A stretch of DNA of 64,000 bases from Cacajao melanocephalus (GCA_963573385.1 CAUYLG010066090.1:37411-101410); one strand, 5' to 3'; positions 14,207 to 28,109 are shown, counted from the stretch's first letter. Program-made: numbers and translations. Notes: generated by a model not told the origin, from the sequence alone.

Positions 14207-14570
14207 TGGATGGGATCAGTGGTGGCTTATACCTGTAATCCCAGCATTGTGGGAGTCTGAAGCAGTCGGGTCAGGATCATTAGATCAGGAGATCGAGATC
14301 GAGATCATCCTGGCCAACAAGGTGAAACTCCATCACTACGAAAATACAAAAACGAAACAAAACAAAACAAAAAAAACAGTGTGGCATGGTGCTGGGTGCC
14401 TGTAGTACCAGCTACTCAGGAGGCTGAGGTAGGAGAATTCCTTGACCAGTGAGGCAGAGATTTCAGAACCAAGATTATGCCACCGAACTCCATCCTGGCA
14501 ACAGAGAGAAACTCCGTCTCAACAAAAAAAAAAAAAAAGCAAAAAAGAAGAAGAAAGAAAGGAAAAGCAT
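14207..14570 (+). mobile_element. Alu, diverged, with mixed A-rich linker
   Basis: Alu core from GGATGGGATCAGTGGTGGC through AGTACCAGCTACTCAGGAGG to AAACTCCGTCTC, then an A/G-rich tail. The word GAGATC is tandemly repeated at about 14289-14306. Heavily mutated. Confidence 0.88.
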
Positions 14571-15015
14571 GTTTCACTTTTATTGTTTATGTTTTTACAG
14601 GTGAATTGAAGTGTTATTTCATTTTACTTTCATAAATTACAAAACATACCATAACATATCTATAAATACTTTGATATAAATCCCAGAAGAGTTGCTCCAT
14701 TTTGCTCTTTAGGCTTGATTCATTACCTTCTTTACAGCACTTCTTGTTTAATCAAATCATTATAATTGAAAATGCCCTTGAGAGTTTTCTTTCTCATTCT
14801 TTCAGGATGACGATATAACTGATAAGCATTTTATAATTAATTTACAACACAAAAGAGGAAATATGGTAAAAAAAAATAGCACAATTATACTGTTAGTGCT
14901 GCATAGATCATCTACAAAGTACACCATAGAATAAAAACTTACATTTGGCATAGAATTTTTCAAAAAAAATCCTCCCATGTGAATGTTATAGCTTTTCTTT
15001 CAAAAGCTTTATTTG
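14571..15015. other. No feature recognised
   Basis: AT-rich spacer between two Alus with no supported gene or repeat. Confidence 0.5.
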
Positions 15016-15324
15016 GGCTGGGTGAGGTGGCTCACACTTGTAATCCTAGCACTTTGGGAGGCTGACGTGGGTGGATCACGAAATCAGAAGATCAAGACCA
15101 TCCTGTGCAACATGATGAAACTCTGTCCTTACTAAAAATACAAAAAATAGTGAGGCATGGTGTCATGCACCTGTAGTTCCAGCTGCTCAGTAGGCAAGGC
15201 AGGAGAATTGCTTGAACCCAGGAGGCAGAGGTTGCAGTGAGCTCAGATGGCAACACTGCAGCCCAGCCTGGGTGACAGAATGAGACTCCATCTCAAAAAT
15301 AAATAAATAAATAAACAATAAAAC
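15016..15324 (+). mobile_element. Alu with AATAAA-type tail
   Basis: It starts GGCTGGGTGAGGTGGCTCAC and ends with AAATAAATAAATAAATAAAC. The flanking near-identical words AAGCTTTATTTG and AACCTTTATTTG are the target-site duplication. Confidence 0.93.
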
Positions 15325-15546
15325 CTTTATTTGTGGGGAGGTGGCATTATTTAGTGTTTTGCAATATCAAAGGACAATTAGACATATATTTGCACAATTC
15401 TCATCACAGTATAAGGTGAGAAGGGAATATAGCTTGAATTTTGATGTGTGCTTTAATCTGACTTCTATTTAAACAACACAATGAGTTTTATTGTCAATTG
15501 TTTTAAACTTTTGTTACTAGCAGGCATGGTCATATTATTAAAAGTT
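15325..15546. other. Spacer
   Basis: Nothing recognised. Confidence 0.5.
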
Positions 15547-15564
15547 CCAGGTTCATGAACCTGG
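15547..15564. repeat. Perfect 18-bp palindrome
   Basis: CCAGGTTCATGAACCTGG lies exactly across the 5' junction of the L1PA fragment. The right half belongs to L1 (normally GAATCTGGAAACC), so the left half may be templated flank or a tiny 5' inversion. Confidence 0.9.
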
Positions 15565-15895
15565 AAACCATCATTCTCAGCAAACTGACACAAGAACGGA
15601 AAATCAAACACCGCATGTTCTCACTCATAGGCGGGTGTTGAACAATGAGAACATATGGACACAGTGGGGGAGCATCACACACTGGGGTCTGTGAGGGGGA
15701 ACTAGGGGAGGGACAGTGGGGAATAGGGAGTTGGGGAGGGATAACATGGGGAGAAATGTCAGATATAGGTGATGGGGAGGAAGGCAGCAAATCACATTGC
15801 CATGTATGTACCTATGCAACAATCTTGCATGTTCTTCACACGTACCCCAAAACCTAAAACGCAGTAAAATATATATAAAAATATATAAAAATAAA
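15555..15895 (+). mobile_element. L1PA 3' end, strongly 5' truncated
   Basis: It begins in the last codons of ORF2 (GGAAACCATCATTCTCAGC) and continues through TGAACAATGAGAACATATGG, GGATAACATGGGGAGAAATG and CATTGCCATGTATGTACC to an AT-rich tail. This is the standard primate L1 3' UTR with its G-rich tract (15663-15780) in sense. Confidence 0.93.
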
Positions 15896-18164
15896 AATTC
15901 TACAGATTTTTATCTAGAATGCGTCATCTTCTATTAACTTGATCATAGAGATTTCTAGGTTCTGAGTCTAGCAAGCTTAGTGATTGTGAGTTTCTAGGAT
16001 CATACTGAAGATATTGTACATAACTTTGGTCATCCTCTTAAACTTGCAAATGTCCATGATTGGAGAAGGAGTGAGGCTCTTCGATTAAATGATGTGTTTC
16101 TGCAGATGAATCACAAGGGCTCCTGAAACAACATTCTGGATTCTACTAAAGACCGAGAACAAGTCGACATGGAATATATTCTCCTAGAAATTTTTTGACA
16201 TCGACTGGAAAATAAAGAGCCATAGAAAACAAATGTAAATACAACACGGAATCAATTCTACAGATTTGCCTCAGCATACCTTGATCAGACTTTAATGTAG
16301 TCCATGTTAAACCTTTTGAAACATAATATATTTTAAGGGGGCCAATTACAAATTTTGCCAATCCATGTATATATACATGGCAAAGCAATTTATAAATAAG
16401 GCTAAAGAAACATGATCACTGCTCATGAGCAAAATGTATACTAATGAATATAACTCAACAGAATTATGTTGGTGTAAGAAGTTTTATGCTCATATGAAAA
16501 ATCTCAATGCTATGACAACTAAAAAACAACAACTCCTCCTTTCCAATGTTTACTATTTTGTTTTCTGAAGAAGATGGTAATTTTTGTCAAATCGCAAAAT
16601 AAGTATTTGTGCATAAATGTTACTCCCTGATCTAATTTCAATCTCAACTAGACGGCATAGTAAATATACAAATTTGATTGAGTCATTTCGGTGGTGGGTG
16701 ACCCTACTGACAAACATCTTTGCTTACAGTGTTAATTATGTATTGAACCTGGAGTCAATTTTTTTTTTCTTTATTCATTTTACTTAGTATTTACTAGTCA
16801 AAAATGGGGAAAAAATCAAGTAATTATAAACAGAATGTGAGGTAAATTCAACATGTTTCATTATCTGTATCACAGTTATGTGAAACAATTATTTGGTAGA
16901 CAATAATAATCAGTGCCATCATTTTGACCAAGAAAGAAGTTAGCCATGAGTAAACATTCAGCATCTAAGTGTCATGCATATTACCTTTTTTAAAGCTGCA
17001 AATAAAATGTTATGTCAGTACTTGACTCTGAAGGATATTTAATGTCCCTCTATGATGATGATGATATAATATTGTTATATAATAATTATTATTTTAAATC
17101 TTCAACCATGCTCATCTTAATTTGTGTTGAAACAGAAATGTTCAACATGTTTCATGCAATCTACAACTTATTTCAATGTTGGTATATCAGTTAGGGTCCA
17201 GTCAAGAGACAGAAATCGTATCAGTGATCAAAAAAAAGTTTTTATTATAAATCATTACTAACTAGTAAAAGATGATTAGCAACTAAAAAAGGGGGAAATG
17301 AGACATCCAAGGAACAAAGAAAGAAAACATGGGAAGTAGCTTTTATATTTAGGAGTGAGCAAGAGAAAACATTGAAGAAATGGAATATATAACAGCACAC
17401 TGTTCCCAGGCTGAGAAGCCGACATTATTAGAGACAGTGGGGCTGCCATCTGAACCAACGGCATACCTATGGCAAAGAACCTTCTCACAGGGTGCAGATT
17501 GGAGCTAGTTTGCAAGAGTGGCCACTGTGTAGCTGATAAACTTGCTAAAAGATTCAGGTGGTCCAGATTTGTATGTATGTAGAAACTACACTATGTGACC
17601 AAGAAGATCACGTGAAAGCAATAGTGTGCTGGAGCTGATTCACAGGAAGTGGTATTCTGTAGTCCCACTGAAACCTGAGCACCACTGGTCTTCCCCTTTG
17701 CATATTTACTGGCACCATACCATAGAAAGAAATAAGGCATACCAGGGGCATATGTTACTTTGACCTTCAGTGTCCTGCTGGCCTCCTCTACTGACAAAGT
17801 CTACGTGTGCGAAGTGGCAAAGGAAAAATATTAAGAGTTTAGCTCTCTCTCACAAAGTAGGACAAAGGGAAGCAGATTTGGTATTGTGAGCAATAAACTG
17901 ATAGCCCAATGTACCTGTTTGCTTACTCCAATTTCACATAAAGATTTTATATGTATTAAAGCTTCCAACAAAAATAAAACCACTCTGTTTCCATGTAACA
18001 AGATGCAGCTATCCATGGTACAAGTAAAAACTTCCAATACTTTCTGAAAATGAGAAGGCATACAATTCCAAAGTAGTTTTATTAATTATCATCAAATGAT
18101 TTCCCCAGTCTCACTAAATGCATTCCCACCTAAATAGTAAAGTAAGCTTCAAAAGTTTAATATA
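15896..18164. other. Mostly unassigned DNA
   Basis: No gene is supported. A perfect palindrome CCATGTATATATACATGG lies at 16363-16380. The stretch 17180-17560 (TTAGGGTCCAGTCAAGAGAC, then an A-rich run) looks like an old antisense interspersed repeat whose family I cannot name. The ORFs in this interval have no recognisable domains. Confidence 0.5.
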
Positions 18165-18249
18165 AAATAATAATAGGAATTTGGCTCTGTGTCCCTGCCC
18201 AAATCTCATCTCAAATTGTAATCTCCACAAATTGACGAAGGGACCTGGT

Positions 18250-19840
18250 AGTGTCATGGGATCCTTGGGGTGTTGTTTCACTAACCAGAAATATCTGTGG
18301 CCAGCTGTGCCTTCTGCCTGAGTATTGCTCGTGCTCACTGGGCTTGTTTTGCCCACTCAACTTAAAAGGCTGTGCTTGGCTCACACGATTGGCCTAGATC
18401 CTATACCTGCCAAGGGTGAGTCAGGCATGGCGCAGTGAGGGATGTGTGGGCGAGCAAGTGCAGGTCTAGCCACTATGCACAGCCAGGCACACTGGTTGCT
18501 GTGGCAGGGCAGGAAGCCCCAGGCACTAGCTCAGGTGCCAGCTCTGAGCAAGGCTGCAGCTGGACCAGATGCACTTCATGTGGCTTTCACTGCAGCCACT
18601 CACATCTGGACGAGGGGAACATAGTGGCACCTAGAAGCTTGGAGACACAAGGAACCACAAATCTCCAAAGAGGATGTTATAGCCCTGGCTTGGGGAGCCC
18701 CTATGTCTGATCTCTCTGAAGGGCTACAGCTATTCTTTCCTTATCAGCCACAATATGGCAAGCAGGGTGGTGTGTTTCAGCTCTGTTGGTGTTACCACTC
18801 TTCCAGTCCCACCATTCACCCTGTCCCAAGTTCTTGTTCCACATCCACAAAGAATGAGGTACTCAGACGACTGGAGGGTGAGCAAGGCACAGAGGAGCTT
18901 CACTGAGGGACAGAACAGCTCTTAGGAGAACCAAAGTGGTTAACTCCTTTCCACAAGCAGGTCATCCTGTTAAGTGGCCAGGTCTCCATGGTGACGAGAC
19001 CCACAGTGGGTAGCTTCTTTCCACAGGACACTCATCTGAAAGAATTGAGAAGACCCAAAGTGGGTAGCTCCTTCTCGCAGATGGTGAGTCTGGCTGAGTC
19101 CCGGGATGTTATGGGCTCTGAAGGGAGGAAGTGCATGCTGATTGGTCTATGAGCAGACAGGGGTGGGCCTGGAAAAAGCACCCTAAGTTCTCACTTCAGG
19201 CCACAGACTCCACTCAGAACTGGCAGCCCAGCTCTCAGGCTTCAGGCTGTCCCTGGCTTGAAGGTGGGGTTTCACTAGCGGCCCTTCCCTTTCTGCCTAG
19301 GAATCTGTCTGCCTCCTGCCATTAACTGCCATCCATGACACCCAGGCCATTCCTAAACAGGAGCATCTGCAGGCCCATGTTGAGCTGCCCTGACTCCCCA
19401 CCAGCCTTCCTCATATGCTCGTGAGTTTCCAAAGTTCAGAGGTGGCCAAAGTGGCACAGGGTTGGTGTGTCAGCACCACCCTGAGCATATGTACACCTGG
19501 CTGGATCGTGTCAACACCTGGGTTTGGACACAACTTTGCTCTGCACCAGAGCCAGTGCCAGGAGCAGGAAGAGACCAGGGAATGTAAGCAAGCACTTCTG
19601 ACGCGTGGTGAGAGTAGGGCGGACTTGCCAGGTGGCCTAGAGCACAGGGATGCCCAGGCCCGAGACCACCACTGGGTCTCTCCTGATGCATAAAGAAACG
19701 TGGTCTGCCAACTTTGTAGGTGGCGGGGCTCTCGCCTGTCCCCCACTCCTGACAGATGCACGGAGCTAGCAACCTTGGCAGTGCCTCACCTGCTGCAACT
19801 ACACAGAGGCCACTCCAGATGGCTACCACTGCCATCTGTA
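18250..19840. other. GC-rich, CpG-depleted block inserted in LTR
   Basis: About 1.6 kb is clearly richer in G and C than its AT-rich surroundings, yet almost all expected CpG sites read TG or CA. This is what a once-methylated CpG-dense sequence looks like after long decay. It is unlike Alu, L1 or SVA. Three related modules start at 18931, 19001 and 19055 (C(A/C)(A/C)AGTGGGTAGCT...). The opposing ORFs (19411-19835) are by-products of GC richness, with no domain. It could be an old ERV LTR or 5' leader, or another GC-rich repeat. Confidence 0.6.
18931..19110 (+). repeat. Three diverged modules, 54-70 bp spacing
   Basis: CCAAAGTGGTTAACTCCTTT (18931), CCACAGTGGGTAGCTTCTTT (19001) and CCAAAGTGGGTAGCTCCTTC (19055) are each followed by C(C/T)(A/G)CA and a GTCATC/CTCATCTG-like word. 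They are probably ancestral promoter-type repeats of the GC-rich block. Confidence 0.8.
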
Positions 19841-19865
19841 GGAGGTGTTTGAATCATGGGGGCAG

Positions 19866-20289
19866 TCACATACATATATTACATTTTCTAAAAGAGCTGA
19901 AAACGTATATCAGGACAAATTAAACTTTGCTTTGCTTTTATTGCCATTTAAGAAAAGAACACTTTAAATAAATACATACATAAAACAAAAATGTACAGAT
20001 AATGTGGCAAGGCATTGTTTTTGAAATAGCTTTCAGTTGATATTTTTCCTTTGCCTAGCTCCTCGTTGCCCAATGTAACACACAGACACAGATACACAAA
20101 GATGTATGCACACACGTTCACAGACTCACTAGAGCAGGTGGTGCATTCTTAATTATTTCAAAGAATTATAGAACAAAAAAGAAGCTCTTACTTTTTCTCT
20201 CAGAAGTATGTCAATTTCTGAAAATTATGTTAAATTCTTCAGAGAATAACAACATAAGCCAGAGAATAGGTCTGAGGAACAACATTAAG
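19866..20289. other. No feature recognised
   Basis: AT-rich DNA with a few CACACAC/CACAGAC words near 20080-20130. No gene or repeat assigned. Confidence 0.5.
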
Positions 20290-20945
20290 AACAAAAGCTA
20301 GGTAGACATATTGATTAATAGAATTGAGAGTCTGGAAATAAAACTATGTGTCAACCGAGTTTTAACAAAGGTACCAAGGGCATTCAATAGGGAAAAAATC
20401 ATCTTTTTAAGAAATAACATTGGTACAATAGGATAAGCACATGCAAAAGAATGAAGTGAGACTATTAGCTCACACTGAATTGAAAATTTAACTTAAAACT
20501 GTACAAAACTTAAATGTAAAATAAAAATTATAAAACTCTGATATAAAAATATAGTGGTAAATCTCCAAGAATTTGGATTTGTCAATATACTCTTAGATAT
20601 GACACCAGTGGCATAAGTAACAAAAAATAAATACATTGAATTTTATCAAAATTAAACATATCTGTACTTCAACGTAAAGTACTCAGAAAGTGAAACCATA
20701 CTACAGAATTAAGAAAATATTGTCAATTATGTAGAGAAAGAAGTAATGGTTGCAAAGGTGGAAAGGATACAGGTGAAAGGGAATTATGACTAAAGGGTAT
20801 GGATTTCCTTTGGAGTTAATGAAAATGTTCTACTGTTGACTGCTGTAATGGTATCTCATATCTGAATACATTAAAATTATTGATTCACATTAAGTGGGCA
20901 CATGGTATGGCATGTGGATTCTATCTCAATAATTTTTTTAATAAA
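20290..20945 (+). mobile_element. L1M ORF2 fragment joined to 3' UTR end
   Basis: ORF2 text (GGTACCAAGGGCATTCAATA, TAGATATGACACCAGTGGCA, AAAATTAAACATATCTGTAC) runs to about 20695. It then jumps to the terminal 3' UTR at 20795 (GGGTATGGATTTCCTTTGGAG, GGATTCTATCTCAATAATTT). The intervening C-terminal ORF2 is deleted. Confidence 0.7.
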
Positions 20946-22575
<1,630 letters not shown>

Positions 22576-23879
22576 TAGAAATGATTCACTAAATCCAGCC
22601 AACAATCAGAGGAGGAAATTACACTGGGTCTAAATACTGGAAGGAAAACTTTTGGGAAGCGTTTTAACAAAGACGGCCTACCAAATTGCCATGTGCAATA
22701 ATAAAATAAATGCAATATTTGGAAACCCCAAAGAGACACAGTTACAATGGACTTCTCAGGAATGATGTGTCAAGTGAATACACCAAATAAATAACCATAG
22801 CCAGCTGAGGTACTGGCTGGAAGCAAAAATAAATTAACACAGTAAATTTATAAATGCCAATTATATTTTTGTGATTCTTATGACAAGTCTCAGAAATGAG
22901 TATAATATCAATCCATATTTTAATGAATTATATAATAGAACGTAAAGATGATAATTTTAATATTTCTGTATTTCTGATAGAAATTATAGTCATGGAGAAA
23001 GTCATGGAGAACATTTTTTTCTATAACAATGTCTAATCTTCATTCCCTACTTGAGTTTTGAGGGGCAGGTTTAAGCCATTCAGGTTTGGGAAATAAAAAT
23101 TAGATGTAGCATGTTTCTAGCGCCTATAGGTGCAGCAGTGACAGACTCAAAAGCTCTAGATAAAAGGTAAATAAATATGTTCCTTTGGTCAACAGTTGCT
23201 GCATTTTCTCTTGATTCATTAGCTTCCTAATATTGGCAGAAGCAGGAGATCCCAATATAGACAAAATTCTGTAGTGTCATCTTAGTTTTATTTCTTACAG
23301 ATCCAAATTAGAGGCTACTCTTTCATATCTCCTATCAATGTGGTAAATATTTATTTGCATTCATTGTACCACTTTCCATTTAAAATAGCTAAAGTTATTT
23401 CTGTTGGTTGCAATTCTGACTAATACTGAGATATAATTAGAAGAATTGAGGAATAAGGTGTCTAAAGGAGACTAGCAGATTAGAAAAATATCAAATTATA
23501 GTGAAAGATTATCAAGAAAATGAATATTCTAATGAAATGACATCTCTCCAAAATTATCTTTTGATTTCCCTGAAACCTTACTGTCAGAACCCTAATGACC
23601 AATTTAAAAATACAGCTTCAGCATCTTAAAATAACTTTCCTTATTTTAATACTGACAGGACAAAACAGCTAAGATCTCAATCAGCTACTGACATTTGTGC
23701 AATAACTTGAGAATTAGTCACTAAAGATAAATCTTCAATGTATGCCAAAGCTTAGAACTTTAAAAAAACCATTCTTACACATCTTAGCATGTTTCTAATA
23801 AAAAGGAATATGTTCATTAGTATAGAATTATATTAAACTCAAGATTCTCAAAGATTTATCCATGTAAATTAGTAGCCAT
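22576..23879. other. No feature recognised
   Basis: Unassigned AT-rich DNA with no supported gene, repeat or regulatory site. Confidence 0.5.
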
Positions 23880-25010
23880 TAAAAATTTTATTCAGGACAT
23901 TTTCAAACATACAAATACAATAATAATGTAATGATACCTCATATATCCATTATCAGATTTAGCAGTTATCAGTATGTTCCAGTCTTTTTCCATCTCTTCT
24001 CATCCCCGTCTGTATTTTTTTCTGTAATGTTTGGATTAAATCCTAACAAAATATTCATTGGTATGCATTTTCTAATACAATTATACAATGTGATGGTTTT
24101 CTTTTTATTATTATTATACTTTAAGTTCTGGGGTACATGTGCAGATCATGCAGGATTGTTACATAGGTATACACATGACATGGTGATTTGCTGCATCCTT
24201 CTCCCTGTCATCTATATTAGGTATTTCTCCTAATGTTATCCCTCCCCAAACCCCCTACCCCCTGCTATCCCTCCCCTCGCTCTCCCACCCTCCAACAGGC
24301 CCTGGTGTTTGATGTTCCCCACCCTGTCTCCACGTGTTCTCATTGTTCAACACCCACCTATGAGTGAGAACATGTGGTGTTTGATTTTCTGTTCTTGTGT
24401 CAGTTTGCTGAGAATGATGGTTTCCAGCTTCATCCATGTCCCTTCAAAGGACATGAACTCATCCTTTTTTATGGCTGCATAGTATTCTGTGGTGTATTTG
24501 TGCCACATTTTCTTTATCCAGTCTATCATTGAGGGGAATTTGGGTTGCTTCCAAAACTTTGCTATTGTAAACAATGCCACAATGAACATACATGTGCATG
24601 TGTCATTATAATAGAACAATTTATAATCCTTTGGGTATATACCTATTAATGGGATTACTTAGTGTATATCCAGTAATGGGATTGCTGGGTCAAATGGTAT
24701 TTCTATTTCTAGATCCTTGAGGAATTGCCACACTGTCTTCCACAATGGTTAAACTAATTTACACTCCCACCAACAGTGTAAAAGTGTTCCTATTTCTCCA
24801 CATTCTCTCCAGCATCTGTTGTCTCCAAATTTTTTAATGATCACCATTCTAACTGGTGTAAGATGGTATCTCAATGTGGTTTTGATTTGCATTTTTCTAA
24901 TGACCAGTGATGATGAGCATTTTTTCATATGGTGTACTTTTCTAATATAATGTGTTTGTTTTCCAATATGACAGCTAGAATAAAATCCTAGAAATATGGA
25001 TTAAAATGAC
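23880..25010 (-). mobile_element. L1M 3' UTR remnant split by L1PA
   Basis: TTTTCAAACATACAAATACA, CATATATCCATTATCAGATT and TTGGATTAAATCCTAACAAA (23895-24050) are antisense old-L1 3' UTR text. Related AT-rich text resumes after the L1PA at about 24940. Weakly conserved. Confidence 0.45.
24100..24936 (-). mobile_element. L1PA 3' end, antisense, 5' truncated
   Basis: The + strand reads CTTTAAGTTCTGGGGTACATG, the C-rich antisense of the G-rich tract (24240-24300), TTCTCATTGTTCAACACCCAC, then antisense ORF2 back to AATGACCAGTGATGATGAGC. The minus strand at 24347-24619 encodes the familiar ORF2 C-terminus (WIKKMWHKYTTEYYAAIKKDE). TTTCTAATACAAT (24070) and TTTCTAATATAAT (24938) may be the target duplication. 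About 25 bp (ATTAATGGGATTACTTAGTG) is a small internal duplication. Confidence 0.92.
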
Positions 25011-25029
25011 AAAAGTATATTATTATGAT

Positions 25030-25450
25030 TCTGTAGCTCAGAAGTTTGATATGGGTCTTACCAGGCTTAAACCAAGACGTTGTCAGGACTTTGTTCCTTT
25101 TAGTGAGGGCCTCTCAAAAAATCCATTTCCTTAGTTTTCCAGCTTCTAAAAGCTGCCTTTATTCCTTGGTTTATGGCCTCCTTTCTTTATCTTCAAAGCC
25201 AGCAAGCATGTGTCTTTCTGACCCTTCTCTCCTTTTCTTGCCTTCATATCCCTGTCTGTCTACAACATAAGAAAATTTCCCACTTTTAATGACTCATGAT
25301 TAGCCTTTGCCCATTCAGACATTCCAGGATAATCTCCCTCTCACAAAATCTGTTACCTCACTTTTGCCATGTAAAGTAACATATTACATATCACAGCTTC
25401 AGGGAATTAGGGTGTTATTATCTTTGGGGGGCATTGTTAAGATTGCCAGA
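25030..25450 (+). mobile_element. Ancient interspersed repeat
   Basis: The word order AGCTCAGAAGTTTGATATGG, TTCCAGCTTCTAAAAGCTGCC, TTCCTTGGTTTATGGCCTCC, CAGGATAATCTCCCT, TTGCCATGTAAAGTAACATA and TTATCTTTGGGGGGCAT is characteristic of an old mammalian repeat, like 46817-47300. Family name not resolved. The 74-codon ORF at 25046 is a translation of this repeat. Confidence 0.55.
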
Positions 25451-25479
25451 GATATATCTAATTAATATTTTATTTTTCA

Positions 25480-26490
25480 TTACATTGTTAAACTTTTTTA
25501 AAAAAAATGGCAATAGACCCACTGGAAGTTGCAAAAAAGTAAATAGAATCTGGTGAACACTTTATCCTGCTCCCTCTAATGCTAACATTATATCAGCACC
25601 AGTTCAATATCAAACCCAGAAAACTGACAGTGATATAATATCATTTATTAGACTGCAGACATTATTTATATCAGTTTTTACATGTATTCATTTGTACGTG
25701 TGTGTGTGCACATTGTTCTATCTAATTTCATTCCATGTGTATATTTATGGTACAACCAGTAAAAATGTAGAAATGTTTTATCACCATAAAGGAACTAGCT
25801 GTGCTACAATTTTATGGTTGTACCCACCTGACCCACTACCTTCCTTGTCCTTTGGAAATTGCTAATCAGTTCTCCATTTCTATAATTTTTAAAATTTTAG
25901 AACATGATGTAAATGGAATTGTATAACATGATGTAAATGGAATTGTATAACATAAAAGCTTTCAGATTGAATGTTGTTTTTAACTAAGTATAATACTCAT
26001 GAAAAATATTCAAATTTTCAGGTGTATCATTATTGATTGCATTTTATTGCTGAGTAGCATTTTATGATATGGATGTACCAGAGGTTATTTATTCTTTCAT
26101 TGAAGGGCATTTGGGATGGTTCTCATTTTGAACTATTAAAAATAAAGCTGTTAGGAAAATTCATGATCAGATTTTTACATAAATGTAAGTTTTATTTTTC
26201 TGAGATAAATGACCAAGAATGTTATTGTTGGTCATATGGTAAGTATATATTTCATTTTATAAAAAATTGCCAAACTATTTTCCATAGCAGCTGTGCACTT
26301 TTACATTCCTACCAGCAATCTACAGCAATAGTTTCTCTGCATTCTTGCCAGCATTTGGTGTTATCATTATTTTTTTTAATTTTAGTAACTCTTACATGAA
26401 TACAGTAATAACTCATTGTGATTCTAATTTGCATTTCCCTAATGGCTAATGATGTTGCACATGTTTTTATGTGCCTCTAGGATTTTAGAG
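25480..26490 (-). mobile_element. L1M ORF2 3' end and 3' UTR, antisense
   Basis: The antisense 3' UTR (CACTTTATCCTGCTCCCTCT, CAAACCCAGAAAACTGACAG) is followed by antisense ORF2 (GAGTAGCATTTTATGATATG, TGTACCAGAGGTTATTTATTC, GAAGGGCATTTGGGATGG, CATTTCCCTAATGGCTAATG). The long + ORF at 26064-26399 is the wrong strand of this element. Confidence 0.75.
25901..25948 (+). repeat. Perfect 24-bp tandem duplication
   Basis: The 24-bp unit AACATGATGTAA...GAATTGTAT occurs twice without mismatch (25901-25924, 25925-25948) inside the L1M. Confidence 0.96.
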
Positions 26491-27204
26491 ACAGCCTTAC
26501 TTCATAATTCAATGAATATTAAATATAAGTATGTAGTCTTTACTTAGTAATTCTCATTACTAGTCAAAATGAAACCTCTCATAATGTTCGCTTGTGATTT
26601 ATGTGCATTTATAAGGTTTATGAAATACAAATTGCATAAAAGAATATGTAGTTAAAACAAAACCTCATTAAACTGTTTTCTTCTATTTCATAATATATGA
26701 TAATTCGAGCAAATGCTGCTCTTTTTATTTTCTTAAGTAAACTTTTTTAGAAACTTAAGTGAGAAGAAAAAGAATACATATTTTTATTCTGTGTTTTGTT
26801 TAAATGTTTTAAAAATCAAACTATATTATTTATTAATTTTACATATACATAAATAGATTCAAAACAATACAAGGCACATTGTCATTACATACACGCTAAC
26901 TTCAAGAGTAGGAAGAGTAAGGGAGGAAAAACTAGAGTAGGATATAAGCTTTGCTTTGTGTTTAACACTCTTGTTATTTTGCAAAACCAGATATCTAACA
27001 CAAATATGAAATAATGATAACACCTGTTCACACTAGATAGTAATGTAGCAGTGATTATTACACAACGGTTTTTTGTATTTTTCCATGCTTCAAAGTTTTA
27101 TTAAATAAAATATAAAAAATAAAGATGCAATATTATTATCATATATACATATTATGTGTTCATATATCAGCTATTTTTTTCTATTTTCCTTAATATGTCA
27201 TCTT
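26491..27204. other. No feature recognised
   Basis: AT-rich DNA with no supported repeat or gene. Confidence 0.5.
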
Positions 27205-27565
27205 GAGTAGATGGTGGTTACCAGAGGCTGGGAAGGCTAGTTGGAGTGCGGGGGGAGTGGGGGAGTGGAGATGATTAATGACTAAAAAAATATATAGTTA
27301 GATAGAATTAATAAGATCTAGTAGTAATAGCACAACAGTGTGAGGACAGTCAAGAGTAATTTTTTAATACATTTCAAAATAGGTAAAAGAGTATAATTAG
27401 ATTGTTCATAACACAAAAAATGGATAATTCCTTGAGGTGAAGGAGACCTCATTTTCCCTGATTATATTATATGTATAATATATACACAATATTATATATT
27501 GTATAAAATATTTGTATATCCCATAAATGTATACGCCTACTATATACCCACAAAAATTAAAATTT
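27205..27565 (+). mobile_element. L1 3' UTR end (L1MA/L1PB)
   Basis: GATGGTGGTTACCAGAGGCT, then GTGCGGGGGGAGTGGGGGAG, AATAGCACAACAGTGTGAGG, AGAGTATAATTAGATTGTTC and ATACGCCTACTATATACCCA are the sense 3' UTR of this L1 group. It ends in AAAATTAAAATTTTAAAA. Confidence 0.8.
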
Positions 27566-27629
27566 TAAAAAATCATGAAACAGGTATTATTTTTGTCTCT
27601 ATTTTTCAAATAAAGAAACTGAAATATAG

Positions 27630-27955
27630 AGGCTAGGTGGGGTGGCCTGTAAGTGCCTGTAAGCTCAGCCCTTTGGGAGGCTAAGATTGGTGGATCACTT
27701 GAGGTCAGGAGTTTGAGACCAGCCTGGCCAATAGGGTGAAACCTCCTCTCTACTAAAAATAAAAAAATTAGCCAAAAATGGTGAAATGTGTAATTCTAGC
27801 TACTTAGGAGGCTGATGCAGTAGAATTGCTTGAATCTGGGAGGCAGAGGTTGCAGTGAGCTGAGATAGCACCACTGCACTCCAGTCTGGGTGACAGAGCA
27901 AGACTCTGTCTCAAAACAAAATAAACAATAATAATGATAATAATAATAATAATAG
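27630..27955 (+). mobile_element. Alu with AAT-repeat tail
   Basis: Alu from GGCTAGGTGGGGTGGCC to AGACTCTGTCTC, then an A-rich tail that has become (AAT)n with ATGATAATAATAATAATAATAG. The right arm contains extra A substitutions (GCCAAAAATGGTGAAATG). Confidence 0.92.
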
Positions 27956-28109
27956 ATGACAATAACTCTTACCAACAACAACAGCAATCTCAGGTTTGGG
28001 GGCACTGATTTGTAGTGTTACCACATTAAAATGTTCAAAACATTGAGATCTCAATAAAAAATTACAAACCACATGAAATGAAATATGTAAGTATGGCCTA
28101 TTCACAGAG

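Larger units (their letters stand above)
18165..19865 (+). mobile_element. MST-type MaLR LTR split by a 1.6-kb block
   Basis: The left part reads TTTGGCTCTGTGTCCCTGCC, CAAATCTCATCTCAAATTGT and GGGACCTGGT (to 18249). The logical continuation GGAGGTGTTTGAATCATGGG, GGCAGT appears at 19841-19865. Together they form the 5' third of an MST/THE1-family LTR opened by foreign sequence. The remainder of the LTR after 19865 is missing or too diverged to see. Confidence 0.55.

Noticed and set aside
19411..19835. Three overlapping ORFs of 92-121 codons
   Set aside because: They lie in the CpG-decayed GC-rich block on both strands and have no domain or splice support.
26064..26399. 111-codon plus-strand ORF
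   Set aside because: Wrong-strand translation of an antisense L1M ORF2 end.
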